DNA of 64,000 bases from Stentor roeselii (GCA_006503475.1 RSEH01000032.1:62001-126000); one strand, 5' to 3'. Positions 39,738 through 49,172 are shown, counted from the first letter of the stretch. The notes: a model not told the origin generated them from the sequence alone. Program-made: numbers and translations.

Positions 39738-40748
39738 TTAAGGGATGTATTTGAATGATGCGCTTATCACTTGGACTAACTCTTTGTTGTTTGTTCGAAG
39801 TTCCCCGGATCTCGATAAAAAGTCGCCGATGATGGAAAATGTTCCTATTTTTAAAAAACCTTCCTCGAGATTTAGGAAAAAATCGATTTGGTAACCAGCT
39901 GAATTTGAAACTAAAGAAGAAGGACGAGGACTACTAAAAACTTTCCTATTTCCAGAGAAAATCTTTAAAGCGCTTTCAAAGTCTTCTAAAATTTCTCTAG
40001 AAGACTCTTCAAAAGACTTCAAATCACAAAAACTTATAAAACTCAATTTTTCAAACTGCTTTAATTTTGTGTTACCTGAAAAATAAACACCTTGTGCAAG
40101 GATTTTCAATGAAAAGGGAAGTTTTTCTTTGTAATATGAAAGTAAAACTGCTTCTAGAGGCGATTTTAAAAGAGTTTTCGGCTTCTTTGCTGGAATTATT
40201 AAGCAAGGCTTGAATGGGAAGACCTTTCGGAAAAAGGAATGAAGGACAAGAGATGGGGTTTGTAGTAAAAGGTATCCTTTTTGTTGGCCAAATGACAGAA
40301 ATTCAGAAAAAATTCGATGTTTTAATAGAAGATCTTCGTCTTTTAAAGATTTTTCGATTAATTTCGAAGTTATTTTTGAATATATTGAGTTATTTTCTGG
40401 AACTTCTTGAATTATTAAGTTACCGATGGAGCTTAAGGCTTCATTTAAAGATTTTTTTAAGGTTTTTTCTTGTTCTTCTAAAGATTTTCTTTCGAGTTCT
40501 AAAGAATTGTTTTGGATTGAAATCAATTTTGCCGATTCTTGGTCGGTTTTCCAAAGTTTCTTGATTTTAGAGTTGTTTGAATTTATCTTGAAGTTGGTTT
40601 CATCTAGTTTTTGTTTTGATTCTCGCCATAATAAATCGAGTTTTACTACTTTTTCAGTTGCTTTGGAAGATCTTTGACGATGTTGCTCACTTTTGATGAT
40701 TTTTTCTAAAGTTTCTTGGCTTCGAAAGAGTTTTAGGTCTAGTCCCAT
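39738..40748 (-). CDS. Seryl-tRNA-synthetase-like protein, probably inactive
   Basis: The 336-residue protein opens MGLDLKLFRS and has a long antiparallel coiled coil (20-105) ending ALSSIGNLIIQEVP, the tRNA-binding arm and linker of eukaryotic SerRS. The catalytic part is recognisable in order: GYLLLQTP (158-165), PLEAVLLSYYKEKLPFSLKI (197-216, where SerRS has the SEQPI segment), QFEKLSFISF (231-240), and IDFFLNLEEGF, then GDFLSRSGELR (308-318). The protein is about 110-150 residues shorter than cytosolic SerRS. The motif 2 Arg-x-Glu is replaced (YFSGN) and the motif 3 Arg is absent, so ATP binding and aminoacylation look lost. A tRNA- or partner-binding role is inferred, as in known SerRS-like pseudoenzymes. 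Confidence 0.75.
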   Translation of the reverse strand: MGLDLKLFRSQETLEKIIKSEQHRQRSSKATEKVVKLDLLWRESKQKLDETNFKINSNNSKIKKLWKTDQESAKLISIQNNSLELERKSLEEQEKTLKKSLNEALSSIGNLIIQEVPENNSIYSKITSKLIEKSLKDEDLLLKHRIFSEFLSFGQQKGYLLLQTPSLVLHSFFRKVFPFKPCLIIPAKKPKTLLKSPLEAVLLSYYKEKLPFSLKILAQGVYFSGNTKLKQFEKLSFISFCDLKSFEESSREILEDFESALKIFSGNRKVFSSPRPSSLVSNSAGYQIDFFLNLEEGFLKIGTFSIIGDFLSRSGELRTNNKELVQVISASFKYIP

Positions 40749-41362
40749 TAGGAATTATTCTTCATAATTTTTTTAGATAAAGTTTTAAAATTTGAGAGAA
40801 AATGGAAATAAGGAATAATCAAGATTTTTGATTTAGATTTGAAAAATTTAAGGATTTTTATTGTTAAGTTCTAGGTACACCTGATAGGTTAGTCAAATAA
40901 TTTTTTAATAAGAAATTATTGGTTTTGGTGTTGATAAGGAATTCGATGTAATGAGAGGGTATAAATCGATGGATTTAAGGAAATAGTAGAAGTCTTATAA
41001 TTAGTAAATGATAATAATTTTGAGATCAATTATTTTGAAGAAGATGAACTACAATTTTATAAATCCTTGTTAGAAAAATGTCTTAATTATTAAAGATTTT
41101 GGAGTTACTATTTTAGTTTATTTATTCGAAAACTGAACAAGTGATAAAACTAATAAAGACTGAGAATTTTTTAAATTTTGCTAATCTTTGAATAATTATT
41201 CCAACATTTCCATATACATCCAACCTTTCCAAAGCCAACCCTCTTGACTCCACCCGATCCAAATTTAAAAAAACCAAAGATCCACCCCAAAAAAACCTCT
41301 TCCAAATCATCACCAATGTCCACTTTTCCCCATCTAAAAAAAACCAATGGAAACGCTTATAA
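40749..41362. other. Divergent intergenic region, nothing recognised
   Basis: The 614 bp lie between the SerRS-like gene and the secreted protein. The left half is G/T-rich and the right half (from about 41200) is C/A-rich, in line with the composition before other genes. A 97-codon leftward frame at 41122-41415 overlaps the next gene's start and looks like chance. Confidence 0.5.
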
Positions 41363-41959
41363 ATGCAAAAGTTATTCTTAACTCTTCTGCTAACAATGCA
41401 AGTTCTGACTTCCATCTGTCCAAACCACGCAAACCGAATCCTTCGCTTTTACGTAGCAAGTGACTTGACCGACAAAGTGAAAGGCCCAGTGACTCCAGCC
41501 GGTGCGAACGCGGTGGAGATGCCAACTCACCCAGCCTGGACGTGCAAAAATCCAGGTTCATTATGGATCTGGGAGTCGAATCCAGTATCAAACGAAGCAG
41601 TAGACCAGACAGTTCAGTTTTACAAAGAATTTTTCATTCCAGGCATTCCAGTCTTCGGCTCATTGGTGGTCTGCGCTGATAACAATGTTTGGTCGTATAT
41701 CAACGGGCAATCTTTTGGATGTGACACTTTGACTGGCAGCTTCTGGGCTGGAAGTGAAAAGACTTGTGATGTGCTCTCGAAACTCACCTCTGGGTTTAAT
41801 TATCTGAACTTTACTGTCACTAATATTGGAATACCTGGAACTGTCTCAGGAAAAGGAGTCAATCCGGCGGGTCTTAGGTATAAACTCACGGTTTCTTATA
41901 GTGTTGATGATGATGGAGTCACTGATATTGATGATGTTGATGATTATGATGATAATTAG
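41363..41959 (+). CDS. Secreted protein with galactose-binding-like beta-sandwich
   Basis: The 198-residue protein begins with a signal peptide (MQKLFLTLLLTMQVLTSIC). It then reads like a jelly-roll carbohydrate-binding domain: LWIWES, a strand with VVCADNNVWSYINGQSFG (about 102-119), a LTSGFNYLNFTVTN strand (about 140-153) and NPAGLRYKLTVSY (about 165-178). The A/ADN...v.iNG...L..G.N...v...N...NPAG pattern is typical of galactose-binding-like domains. The end is an acidic Asp-rich tail of about 20 residues, possibly calcium-binding. It probably acts outside the cell or in a secretory granule. TATAAATG precedes the start. Confidence 0.75.
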   Translation: MQKLFLTLLLTMQVLTSICPNHANRILRFYVASDLTDKVKGPVTPAGANAVEMPTHPAWTCKNPGSLWIWESNPVSNEAVDQTVQFYKEFFIPGIPVFGSLVVCADNNVWSYINGQSFGCDTLTGSFWAGSEKTCDVLSKLTSGFNYLNFTVTNIGIPGTVSGKGVNPAGLRYKLTVSYSVDDDGVTDIDDVDDYDDN

Positions 41960-41988
41960 GTTATAGAGAGAAAAATAGTTAGGAAATA

Positions 41989-42258
41989 TTATACACTGCT
42001 CAGCTTACGACGTTTTAGTAAAGAACTGCTCAGGGATAAAGTTATTTTTGGAGATTGACCGGTTGAGGGGTCTTGGGATTTTAATTCGATGTAAGGTGAC
42101 CTTTGGAGCTTTATTTGGAATAATGAGCCTTGCCTTGGTTGGTCTTGGTCTCGAGGCATCTGTAAGGGTGATATGCTGGAAATTTGCTCTAGAACTTTTA
42201 CTACTCGAGGATGAATGATTTTTTTTGCTAGGAAAACTGTTTTAGGGTATTCGTTCAT
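41989..42258 (-). CDS. Small basic protein, unknown
   Basis: The 89-residue frame is convergent with the secreted-protein gene (29 bp between stops). It has a TTATAATG start context and a hydrophobic first third (TVFLAKKIIHPRVVKVLEQI), then a Gln/Pro/Ser-rich basic part. It is short, but the codon composition is gene-like and the spacing fits the compact layout. No homology recognised. Confidence 0.5.
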   Translation of the reverse strand: MNEYPKTVFLAKKIIHPRVVKVLEQISSISPLQMPRDQDQPRQGSLFQIKLQRSPYIELKSQDPSTGQSPKITLSLSSSLLKRRKLSSV

Positions 42259-42639
42259 TATAACAAAAACTTACTTATCTGACATTTGCGCTAAGCGTTT
42301 CATGTCGAAATATCAATTTTTTTAATCATTCGAAAACCCCGGAATTTTTAAAATACTTAAATTTAAATCCGAAACCTTTTTTTAATAAATCTCTAAACAA
42401 CTCTCCAAACAAAAAACTCACAATCCCAAAAAAAAATCAAAAGATTCTATCACTTTTCACTTAAAAATAAAAAAAGAAAAACTAAAAATAAAGAACTCCC
42501 AATGATCAAAACCAAAAAATTTTCAATAAAAATTTTATAAGAAAATGATTAAATAATTCTTTCAATATCAGAATCCCTTCAAGACAAAAAAAATCCTAAT
42601 CAATCTTCTGAAATTTTCAAATCTTCCCATCGAATAGTA
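42259..42639. other. Divergent intergenic region, C/A-rich
   Basis: The 381 bp are markedly poor in G on the plus strand toward the next start. No coding frame, repeat or RNA gene was seen. Confidence 0.5.
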
Positions 42640-43071
42640 ATGGAAAACGTGAAAGACAAACTCGGGTATCTCAGTTTCGCTGAAAAAAGTTGGGAAGTCC
42701 TCGACAACTCTCTTCATATTTTACGTGATGTAAAGCTGAGATTCTGTAAATGTTGTCAAAACTGTTTCGACCAAGAAGAGGTTTCTCTACCCGAGTGGCA
42801 TTCAAAGCGTTCATCATGTCTTTTACCATGTCAGTCATTTCACAACTCGATCTTCGACGTGTTCACTTCGAAGTTCAGTGCAAGTCGCGATATTTCCTTG
42901 AAATGTGTTTATTCCTGTCAATCTGAATACGCAACTTCGAAGTTTGGAGAAGAAGATCAGACGATATGTGAGGAAAAATGTTATGAAACCTTTTGGAAGA
43001 GCCAGAAACAGATAAATGAAGAACTTCGAGTGGAATATGAAAAAGTGTTTTTTAAGAAGTTTAACAAATAG
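42640..43071 (+). CDS. FAM136A-like (DUF842) twin-CX3C protein
   Basis: The 143-residue protein has two consecutive pairs of CX3C motifs: CCQNC and CLLPC separated by 17 residues, then CVYSC and CEEKC separated by 16. An N-terminal helix and a helical C-terminus frame them. Human FAM136A has the same length (138 residues) and the same four-CX3C arrangement, and is a mitochondrial intermembrane-space protein. Such motifs form disulfide-linked helical hairpins as in small Tim chaperones, imported by the MIA pathway. The start follows a C/A-rich leader. Confidence 0.75.
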   Translation: MENVKDKLGYLSFAEKSWEVLDNSLHILRDVKLRFCKCCQNCFDQEEVSLPEWHSKRSSCLLPCQSFHNSIFDVFTSKFSASRDISLKCVYSCQSEYATSKFGEEDQTICEEKCYETFWKSQKQINEELRVEYEKVFFKKFNK

Positions 43072-43147
43072 TAGTTGTTTTTAGTGAATTGTTGAATAGT
43101 TATCATATTTGAATAGAGAAGGTAAAAAGTATGGCTTATATTTTCTA

Positions 43148-43879
43148 ATGGGATGCACTGCTTCGGACCGTGTTGGGAATGAACTTGAAGAAATTATTTG
43201 TGAAGCTTTGGATGGACTTTCTTTTAAAAAAATCTCTTGTTTGAAGGTTTTGGATAATTTTAAGGGAGGTTCTAATCAACTTAGAATGGACTTCAAGGAG
43301 GTAGAGATGATCATGGAAAATTTAAAAATTTCATCTGATACTCTAATGTTTTTAGAGGGCCTTTTGAAGGGTTTGAAATTTAGTCAACAGAAACTGCTGA
43401 GTCTGTTTATTTTACTTGGATCAGATGATAAACCTGAAAAAATTGGCTTTTTGTTTAACCTTTATGCAAACCAGCTCAAACTTAAACTACTCAAAAGCGA
43501 AGCTGAATTAATGATAAGCCACTTGCTTCATATACATCTAAACATAATCCCCTCATTCTCCCTGATAAACAAAGCTAAAACAAATGAAAATAAAAAAACT
43601 TTGCAGAAGTATATTTCAATTCTTTCTCTTTTCAACAACTCCCTCCTTCGACTTTTCACACTTCGTCTGTTTTCAGATAAGTCTGAAATAAGTTTTATTG
43701 ATTTTCTCTCTAAAATAATATCAAGCCCCAAACTTCTCCTCCTGCTTCAAGGTTCAAAACTTCGAAAGTTTTGTTTGAAAATTTTCAGAAGATTGAAAGT
43801 TGATTCTTTTTGCACTCCTGTAAAAGAAACTAGTCAACTTCAAGTAGAAAAGACTAAAAAACTCTTGAGTATTTCTTAA
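43148..43879 (+). CDS. Helical protein with N-myristoylation-type start MGC
   Basis: An upstream ATG exists at 43109, but the one at 43148 gives MGCTASDRVG, a good N-myristoylation plus palmitoylation signal, so I choose it (243 residues). The rest is predominantly helical and Leu/Lys-rich. A possible EF-hand-like stretch begins GSDDKPEKIGFLF. No family is recognised; membrane anchoring is inferred. Confidence 0.65.
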   Translation: MGCTASDRVGNELEEIICEALDGLSFKKISCLKVLDNFKGGSNQLRMDFKEVEMIMENLKISSDTLMFLEGLLKGLKFSQQKLLSLFILLGSDDKPEKIGFLFNLYANQLKLKLLKSEAELMISHLLHIHLNIIPSFSLINKAKTNENKKTLQKYISILSLFNNSLLRLFTLRLFSDKSEISFIDFLSKIISSPKLLLLLQGSKLRKFCLKIFRRLKVDSFCTPVKETSQLQVEKTKKLLSIS

Positions 43880-44766
43880 GAATGCAATAACAAATAATTT
43901 AGGATTTTCTGTAGATTTTAGTTAATTTCTTAAAGTAACAGCTTTCAATTTTAAGGTTTTGAAAATAAAGGTCTTTGTATTTATAATTGAAAGTTTTGAC
44001 ATAGAGTGAAAGAATTTGAAAGGTTTAGTTATTAGATAAATTAAGTAAAATAGGTTAGCATAAAAAATTATGTTTATTTTAATTAGGCAGAATAAAGTTA
44101 TCTTTAGATTTGAATAATGCAGAATAGTGGATTATAAAAATTTGTTTGAATTAAGAGGCTTTGAGTTTTAAGAGATTTTTTATTTTTACTTGAAGATATT
44201 ATTAGAATTTTAGAATGTGATTTTTTTATGATCATTAAATATTGGTGTTTAGGGTTTATTGATCATATTTTATCAAAAGCCACTTCTATTGGGTTTATTC
44301 AGCTTTTGGAATGGTTAATGTGATTTATTATGTAAAATAATGACAGGTGAAATTCATCTATTTTATGGATATTATAATTTTTATATATATTTTTGGAATT
44401 TCAAAACATTCTCCTCATTGATCTGAAAACTTTTCTGCATTCAAAACTCAATTTTCCTTATAATACGAAATCAGTAAAGATTATCTCTGTTTATCTAATT
44501 CCTAAAATCATCTTACTAACTTTAAAATAGTTAATAAAATCATAAGTCATCTTAATCATCACACCCTAAAGCTCTATTAGCAAACTTAATCTCCAAAAAC
44601 AAAATTCTCAAACTCAAATAAAATTTTCTGAAAACGAATCCAAAAAGTAATCAAATTCTCAAAAATAAACTCCTTATCTAAAATTTTTAATTTCAATCCA
44701 AGCCCCTTCATCACCACTTCAATCAACACATCTAAATCTATTACTCTTTAATCCCCAATCAAACCC
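43880..44766. other. Convergent intergenic region, nothing recognised
   Basis: The 887 bp lie between the 3' ends of two convergent genes. The left part is G/T-rich and the right part (from about 44400) is C/A-rich, so each matches the sense-strand composition expected after its gene. No coding relic seen. Confidence 0.55.
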
Positions 44767-45549
44767 TTAATTTTTAACAAACTTAGCTTGAATCCATACC
44801 CTAAACATAGTTTTTTCCCTTTTTCTATTCCTGACAACCCTACAATGATATTCATTTTCAACAACAGTAAACCCTTCAAAAATCCTTTCCAAATCCACTT
44901 TAGTGAAATAAAAGACCCTAGTCCCATCAGTCTTCAAATAAAACCCTTCCTTTAACTTCTTATTTTTCTTTTCAACGAACCTCATCTGAGCGAGGTCATA
45001 TTTCGCATAGTCTCTGAAGAAAAAGAACCCTCCAGGTGTTAACGAAGTACTTGCATTCAAAATAGCTTCACGGTGCTTTTCAGGGGCAACGGCACTCAAG
45101 ACAAATAACATTAAAACTCCTTGACACTCTTCAGTGAAAGGAGCGCTTGATGTGATGTCGCAAACTGAAGTTTTTATGCGAAGAGGGTCAAAACTTTCAC
45201 TGAGGGTCAAGAGTTTTATTGCTTCGGAGGAAAAGTCGCTTACTTGAGCGCAAAGTGATGGAAATTCTGAGAGAAGAGGGAAAATCGCGTTACCGACACC
45301 ACAGCCGACCTCTTGTAAGACCGACATTGATCCAATCTCCGGAAAGACTTTTGCAAGATAATGACGATCTTTGTAGAAGTTGACTGTGTTATGCTTGTAG
45401 AAAATATTCCACATTTTTGAAGCTTGTTCTTCAAATTTGTTATAGATGAATGCGGAGAGTGTGGAAGTGTCTTCAGAAAGTTTCGACTCAGCTTCTTGGA
45501 TCATTTCTTCTGTTAATTCAAAGGTTTCGAATTGAGAAGAGTCTTCCAT
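44767..45549 (-). CDS. METTL6/METTL2-type tRNA m3C methyltransferase
   Basis: The 260-residue protein has a class I methyltransferase fold. The SAM-binding loop is LQEVGCGVGNAIFPLL (78-93). Before it, WNIFYKHNTVNFYKDRHYL (47-65) matches the family signature WxxFYxxNxxxFFKDRHWL of METTL2, METTL6 and METTL8 enzymes, which make 3-methylcytidine at tRNA position 32. Later strands, LMLFVLSAVAPEKH and LTPGGFFFFRDY(A)KYD, also match. Length agrees with METTL6 (about 280). Interestingly, METTL6 works with SerRS in animals, and a SerRS-like gene lies 4 kb away. It is probably cytosolic. Confidence 0.9.
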   Translation of the reverse strand: MEDSSQFETFELTEEMIQEAESKLSEDTSTLSAFIYNKFEEQASKMWNIFYKHNTVNFYKDRHYLAKVFPEIGSMSVLQEVGCGVGNAIFPLLSEFPSLCAQVSDFSSEAIKLLTLSESFDPLRIKTSVCDITSSAPFTEECQGVLMLFVLSAVAPEKHREAILNASTSLTPGGFFFFRDYAKYDLAQMRFVEKKNKKLKEGFYLKTDGTRVFYFTKVDLERIFEGFTVVENEYHCRVVRNRKREKTMFRVWIQAKFVKN

Positions 45550-45992
45550 TATAAATAAGAGGAAAAAGGAATTTAATCAAGACTTATTTTAAGGGATTTC
45601 AGTTAGATTTGATGATAAATTTGAAAATTTCGAGTATCTTGACTTGAAAGTACTTCTTTATGTAAACTTTTGAAGAGTGACTGAAATATTTTGAAGGCTT
45701 AAAAATTCCTGAAAACTGGAGAAGTTTCTGGAATGGCTTGAAATACTAGGAATAAACAAAATAAACCTTTAAATAAAGGTTTAATAAGTTTACTTAAAAT
45801 ATAAATGATTTCAAATCCGAAAGACTAAAACCTTAAATAAAAGTATTTCACAGGGACCAAGTCATCAACCTTACCCTTTCCAACTCACTTCTCGAACCCA
45901 GTAATAGCAACTGCCCATACCTCTACAAATCAACCAAATCATTCCATTTAATAGCCATTAATCCTTCTCCTTTTCAACCCATCCCAATAAAA
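45550..45992. other. Divergent intergenic region
   Basis: The 443 bp lie between the methyltransferase and the gene at 45993. Composition switches from G/T-rich near the leftward start to C/A-rich near the rightward start. Nothing else recognised. Confidence 0.5.
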
Positions 45993-46955
45993 ATGAACTT
46001 CAAACTTCCTGATCTATCAATCCGAGGCCGAAGTCCAACAAATTACTTCTTAAAATCCAAGAACCCTCGTCCAATTTCCTCATTTTCCACGATCAAGCCA
46101 AGACTCGAATCAAACTCTCCTCTTCGAAAAGACTCAAACGAGTCAATTTTCAACATCCGAACGATTTCAGACGATGTGAACTCAGCAAAGTCCTCTCAAA
46201 GTTCAGTCCTGGGCAAACTAAACACGCTTCTTGTCGAACTCGACAAAAAATCCTTGAAAAAAAGCGTGCGTCCTCGACTAATCAAAAATAAGCAAAAGAT
46301 GTACAAAGATGTGACAAAAGCGATGTTTAACTTGACTAATACTACTAAAAATAAAATTCAAGCAACAGCTGCTGCTTCTTTATTTATAAGTCTTGGATAT
46401 ACTTCGAATTATGATGTCTTGGCTAATGTTCTTAAAAGTGTTTTTCCGGCTGAGACTTTCGCTGTTGTTAGTTTCGGCAAAAGTGACTTGATGGGAATTT
46501 TTGAGGACTTGAAAATTGATAATATTTTAAGGGTCATGATTGCAGAGTTCAAAAATGATGATGTTGAAAAAGATGAGGAATTTGATTACTTGGTTGCTGT
46601 TGTTCATCGATGGTGGGTCAAATTGGATGTATCGAAAAATGGATTCGTTGCTAGTGAGGATATTTGCAAGTTTTTGATACAGGAAAATATGTTTGATAGT
46701 TCAGTGGAATTGAAAAAAGTGTTTCATAAATCTGCACCTTTTCTAAACTTCCAACAATTTTTTACGATTTTCGGTAAACCTCTCTTTAAGTTTCTCTTAT
46801 TAAGGCTGTGTGACGATGGAGTCCAACTCAACGGTCTTCCAGCTGACATCCTAATAAACGAAAAACGGAGAAAGATGATACTAAACGGTATAATCGGTCA
46901 AGGTCGTGGACTAGATCCCACATTAAAATACTCTCCTCCCCCAAGGCCATCCTAA
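45993..46955 (+). CDS. Protein with EF-hand-like segments, unknown
   Basis: The 320-residue protein has a basic Ser/Pro-rich disordered N-terminus (1-90), then a helical domain. It contains one EF-hand-like segment, KLDVSKNGFVASEDICKFL (about 211-229), and a C-terminal Pro-rich tail. The EF loop lacks some acidic ligands, so calcium binding is uncertain. The next gene starts 21 bp after its stop on the same strand. Confidence 0.6.
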   Translation: MNFKLPDLSIRGRSPTNYFLKSKNPRPISSFSTIKPRLESNSPLRKDSNESIFNIRTISDDVNSAKSSQSSVLGKLNTLLVELDKKSLKKSVRPRLIKNKQKMYKDVTKAMFNLTNTTKNKIQATAAASLFISLGYTSNYDVLANVLKSVFPAETFAVVSFGKSDLMGIFEDLKIDNILRVMIAEFKNDDVEKDEEFDYLVAVVHRWWVKLDVSKNGFVASEDICKFLIQENMFDSSVELKKVFHKSAPFLNFQQFFTIFGKPLFKFLLLRLCDDGVQLNGLPADILINEKRRKMILNGIIGQGRGLDPTLKYSPPPRPS

Positions 46956-46976
46956 TTCCACTAAATTAATAATAAC

Positions 46977-48101
46977 ATGGGTCCAAAACTGACTCACGCC
47001 TCAGCCGACGATTCTTCAAACCTATCAAAATCAAAATTCCTTCAAGAAAGACGAAAAAATCGTAAAGTCGTGATATCAAATCTAATAAAGCGAGTTCTTT
47101 CCTCACCATTAAACCCTCAAGACCCAATTTGTTTACCCGAGTCAGTCCTTATCTCAATTTTCGAATACATCCCTTACGACACAGTGACTCTTTTAAGTGT
47201 TTCAGCGACTTGGTACTTTCGTTGGAGTGAAGTGATTGAACACTGCTTTAATCCTATCGAGTCAGGCTTCGCGAATATGCACTCTCATTTGATTACTTTT
47301 AAAAAAAGCTTTCTTTATTACAACAAGATACAAGCCAGTGGAAGGGAAGGCTTTCGAGTTGACCGGGTCCTTGTCGCTGAAGTCTTGCCGATATTAAAGG
47401 GATATACAATGAAACTTAGATATACTTATAAGTATTACAAGTCTGAAATCGCTTATTCTGCTGAGTTTAAAATTGATTGTGTTGATAAAGGAAAAAGAAT
47501 CTTGTGGGTTCATCGTGATGAAGCTAGAAATCAGGGAAAAGATGAAAATGTTAAAGCTTATTCTCAACAGGTTCCTAGGGTTTGTGTTGGAGATAATATT
47601 GAAGTTTGTATCAATTTACTTTCTCTGTTTGGATTGTTGAGGCTTGGGAGTATCGCTTGGCAACCTCCTATTTTGCAGAACTCGAAAGTTATGTTGAAAA
47701 GTTTGAGTTTGGAAAGTGAGGATGAAATTGTTAGGAAAAAATTGCATCTTTTTAAGGTTTCTAGGGTTTGTGAAGTTGAAATTAACTGCTCGGAATGGTA
47801 TGATTCGAAGTATTATCCTGTTAATAAACAGGCATCTTCATTAGAAGGACTATCACCTTTTCTGAAACTTTTAAAGTTTGAGTTTACAGGTTGCGAAGTA
47901 GTGACTTCCAAATTAACCTTCCGAGCAGAAACCCCAGGAGTAGTTCCTGAAAGTCTTTCAACCATAGGTATCTGGGTTGAAGTAGTCAACCCGAATTCAG
48001 AAGTCCGTCTTGAAGTTCGAAGACTGGGACTATTGTACGATAGACAAGTGCCAATAAGACTAAGGGTTGGTGATGAACTTGTAGTGTATGTAAGTAGATA
48101 A
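46977..48101 (+). CDS. F-box protein with beta-rich C-terminal domain
   Basis: The 374-residue protein has an F-box at about 45-85 (LPESVLISIFEYIPYDTVTLLSVSATWY). The rest looks beta-rich, with alternating hydrophobics and two related segments (RILWVHRDEARNQ and similar). The F-box predicts binding to SKP1 in an SCF ubiquitin ligase; the substrate is unknown. The N-terminal MGPK could be myristoylated, but this is weak. It starts 21 bp after the preceding stop. Confidence 0.7.
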   Translation: MGPKLTHASADDSSNLSKSKFLQERRKNRKVVISNLIKRVLSSPLNPQDPICLPESVLISIFEYIPYDTVTLLSVSATWYFRWSEVIEHCFNPIESGFANMHSHLITFKKSFLYYNKIQASGREGFRVDRVLVAEVLPILKGYTMKLRYTYKYYKSEIAYSAEFKIDCVDKGKRILWVHRDEARNQGKDENVKAYSQQVPRVCVGDNIEVCINLLSLFGLLRLGSIAWQPPILQNSKVMLKSLSLESEDEIVRKKLHLFKVSRVCEVEINCSEWYDSKYYPVNKQASSLEGLSPFLKLLKFEFTGCEVVTSKLTFRAETPGVVPESLSTIGIWVEVVNPNSEVRLEVRRLGLLYDRQVPIRLRVGDELVVYVSR

Positions 48102-48136
48102 TTCTATTAAATCCTCTAAAATTAACTATCTCTGAA

Positions 48137-48270
48137 ATAATCATCTCTAAAATAATCATCTAAAATTTCATCATCTAAAATTTTCATCATCTAAAATTTT
48201 CATCATCTAAAATTTCATCATCTAAAATTTTCATCATCTAAAATTTCATCATCTAAAATTTTCATCATTT
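48137..48270 (+). repeat. Minisatellite, ATCATCTAAAATTT(T)C units
   Basis: About seven tandem copies of a 16-17-bp unit fill the gap between two same-strand genes and end 14 bp before the next start codon. Units alternate between three and four T in a regular manner, suggesting a 33-bp higher-order period. It occupies most of the 183-bp gap, so it must overlap the promoter or the short leader. Confidence 0.9.
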
Positions 48271-48284
48271 CTCAACTCTTATAA

Positions 48285-49172
48285 ATGACTCACCCTCCGA
48301 AAAAACCAGAAAAACTAAAAAAAATCGAAGAAGCTACATTTTTCCTAAGAAATCTCGAAGCCACCAATCCAAAAAAAAAAATTCAAAGTGAAAACTTACA
48401 AGAAAAATCCTTACTCCAAAAATACATCGAGAGCAAAAAACAACAATCAGAAATCGAGATAAACGATCGAAAGACTTACATCGATTCAAGAAAAACCGAG
48501 TTAAAACAAAAGAAATACGGAATTCCTCCTTCAGAAACTCGAATTTACCCTACTTCAGACCGTGAAGTTCCAAAACTTTCCCTAAAAATCAATAAACTCC
48601 TTCATCAGATAAAAAACCAAGAAGAAGAAATCAAAGCAAAACAAGTCCAAATCGAAAAACTCAGAAAACCTGAAAAAAAATTCAAAAATAACTACGTCGA
48701 ATCATTAAAAACTTTAGAAGATCAGCTAAAAGTAAAGGAATCCGAGTTATACCTTCTGAAATACTACCAAAACAACAGAGATAACCATGAAAAAATAGAA
48801 GAATTGATGAAAACTCTTAATCCTCTCATTATTCCAGAAGATTCTCTTATTTCAAGTCAAAATCTTTGGCTTGAAAGCGGGTCTCAAGTCGGTCGATCTC
48901 TTCAAAAAAACTACGAAAAAATCAAAAAAATCGATGAAGAAATCGAAAATGCTGAAAAAATTCTTAATATGCCTGAAGAAGACCTTTTGGCTGAAATAAG
49001 AGAAAGACGTGAGAAAGAGATGGAAATAGTTCATGCGAAGTTTCAGAGGAAAAAGGAAAAAAAACTCAGAGATCTCGGATTTCTTTGGGAAAAAGAATTG
49101 CAAAGCTTGAAAAGTGTTTTAAATGACTTGAAGCAGAAGAGTAGTCTTGTTTATTTGAGACAGATTAAGTGA
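48285..49172 (+). CDS. Long coiled-coil protein
   Basis: The 295-residue protein is rich in Lys, Glu, Gln and Leu, with heptad-like sequence over most of its length (about 90-190 and 215-290). A short break near residue 190 has Pro and Gly. It opens in a TTATAAATG context right after the minisatellite. It is likely a structural or cytoskeletal protein; no family recognised. Confidence 0.7.
   Translation: MTHPPKKPEKLKKIEEATFFLRNLEATNPKKKIQSENLQEKSLLQKYIESKKQQSEIEINDRKTYIDSRKTELKQKKYGIPPSETRIYPTSDREVPKLSLKINKLLHQIKNQEEEIKAKQVQIEKLRKPEKKFKNNYVESLKTLEDQLKVKESELYLLKYYQNNRDNHEKIEELMKTLNPLIIPEDSLISSQNLWLESGSQVGRSLQKNYEKIKKIDEEIENAEKILNMPEEDLLAEIRERREKEMEIVHAKFQRKKEKKLRDLGFLWEKELQSLKSVLNDLKQKSSLVYLRQIK

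Noticed and set aside
41122-41415. 97-codon leftward frame upstream of the secreted protein
   Set aside because: It overlaps the start of a better-supported gene, has no recognisable domain and lies in strongly skewed DNA.
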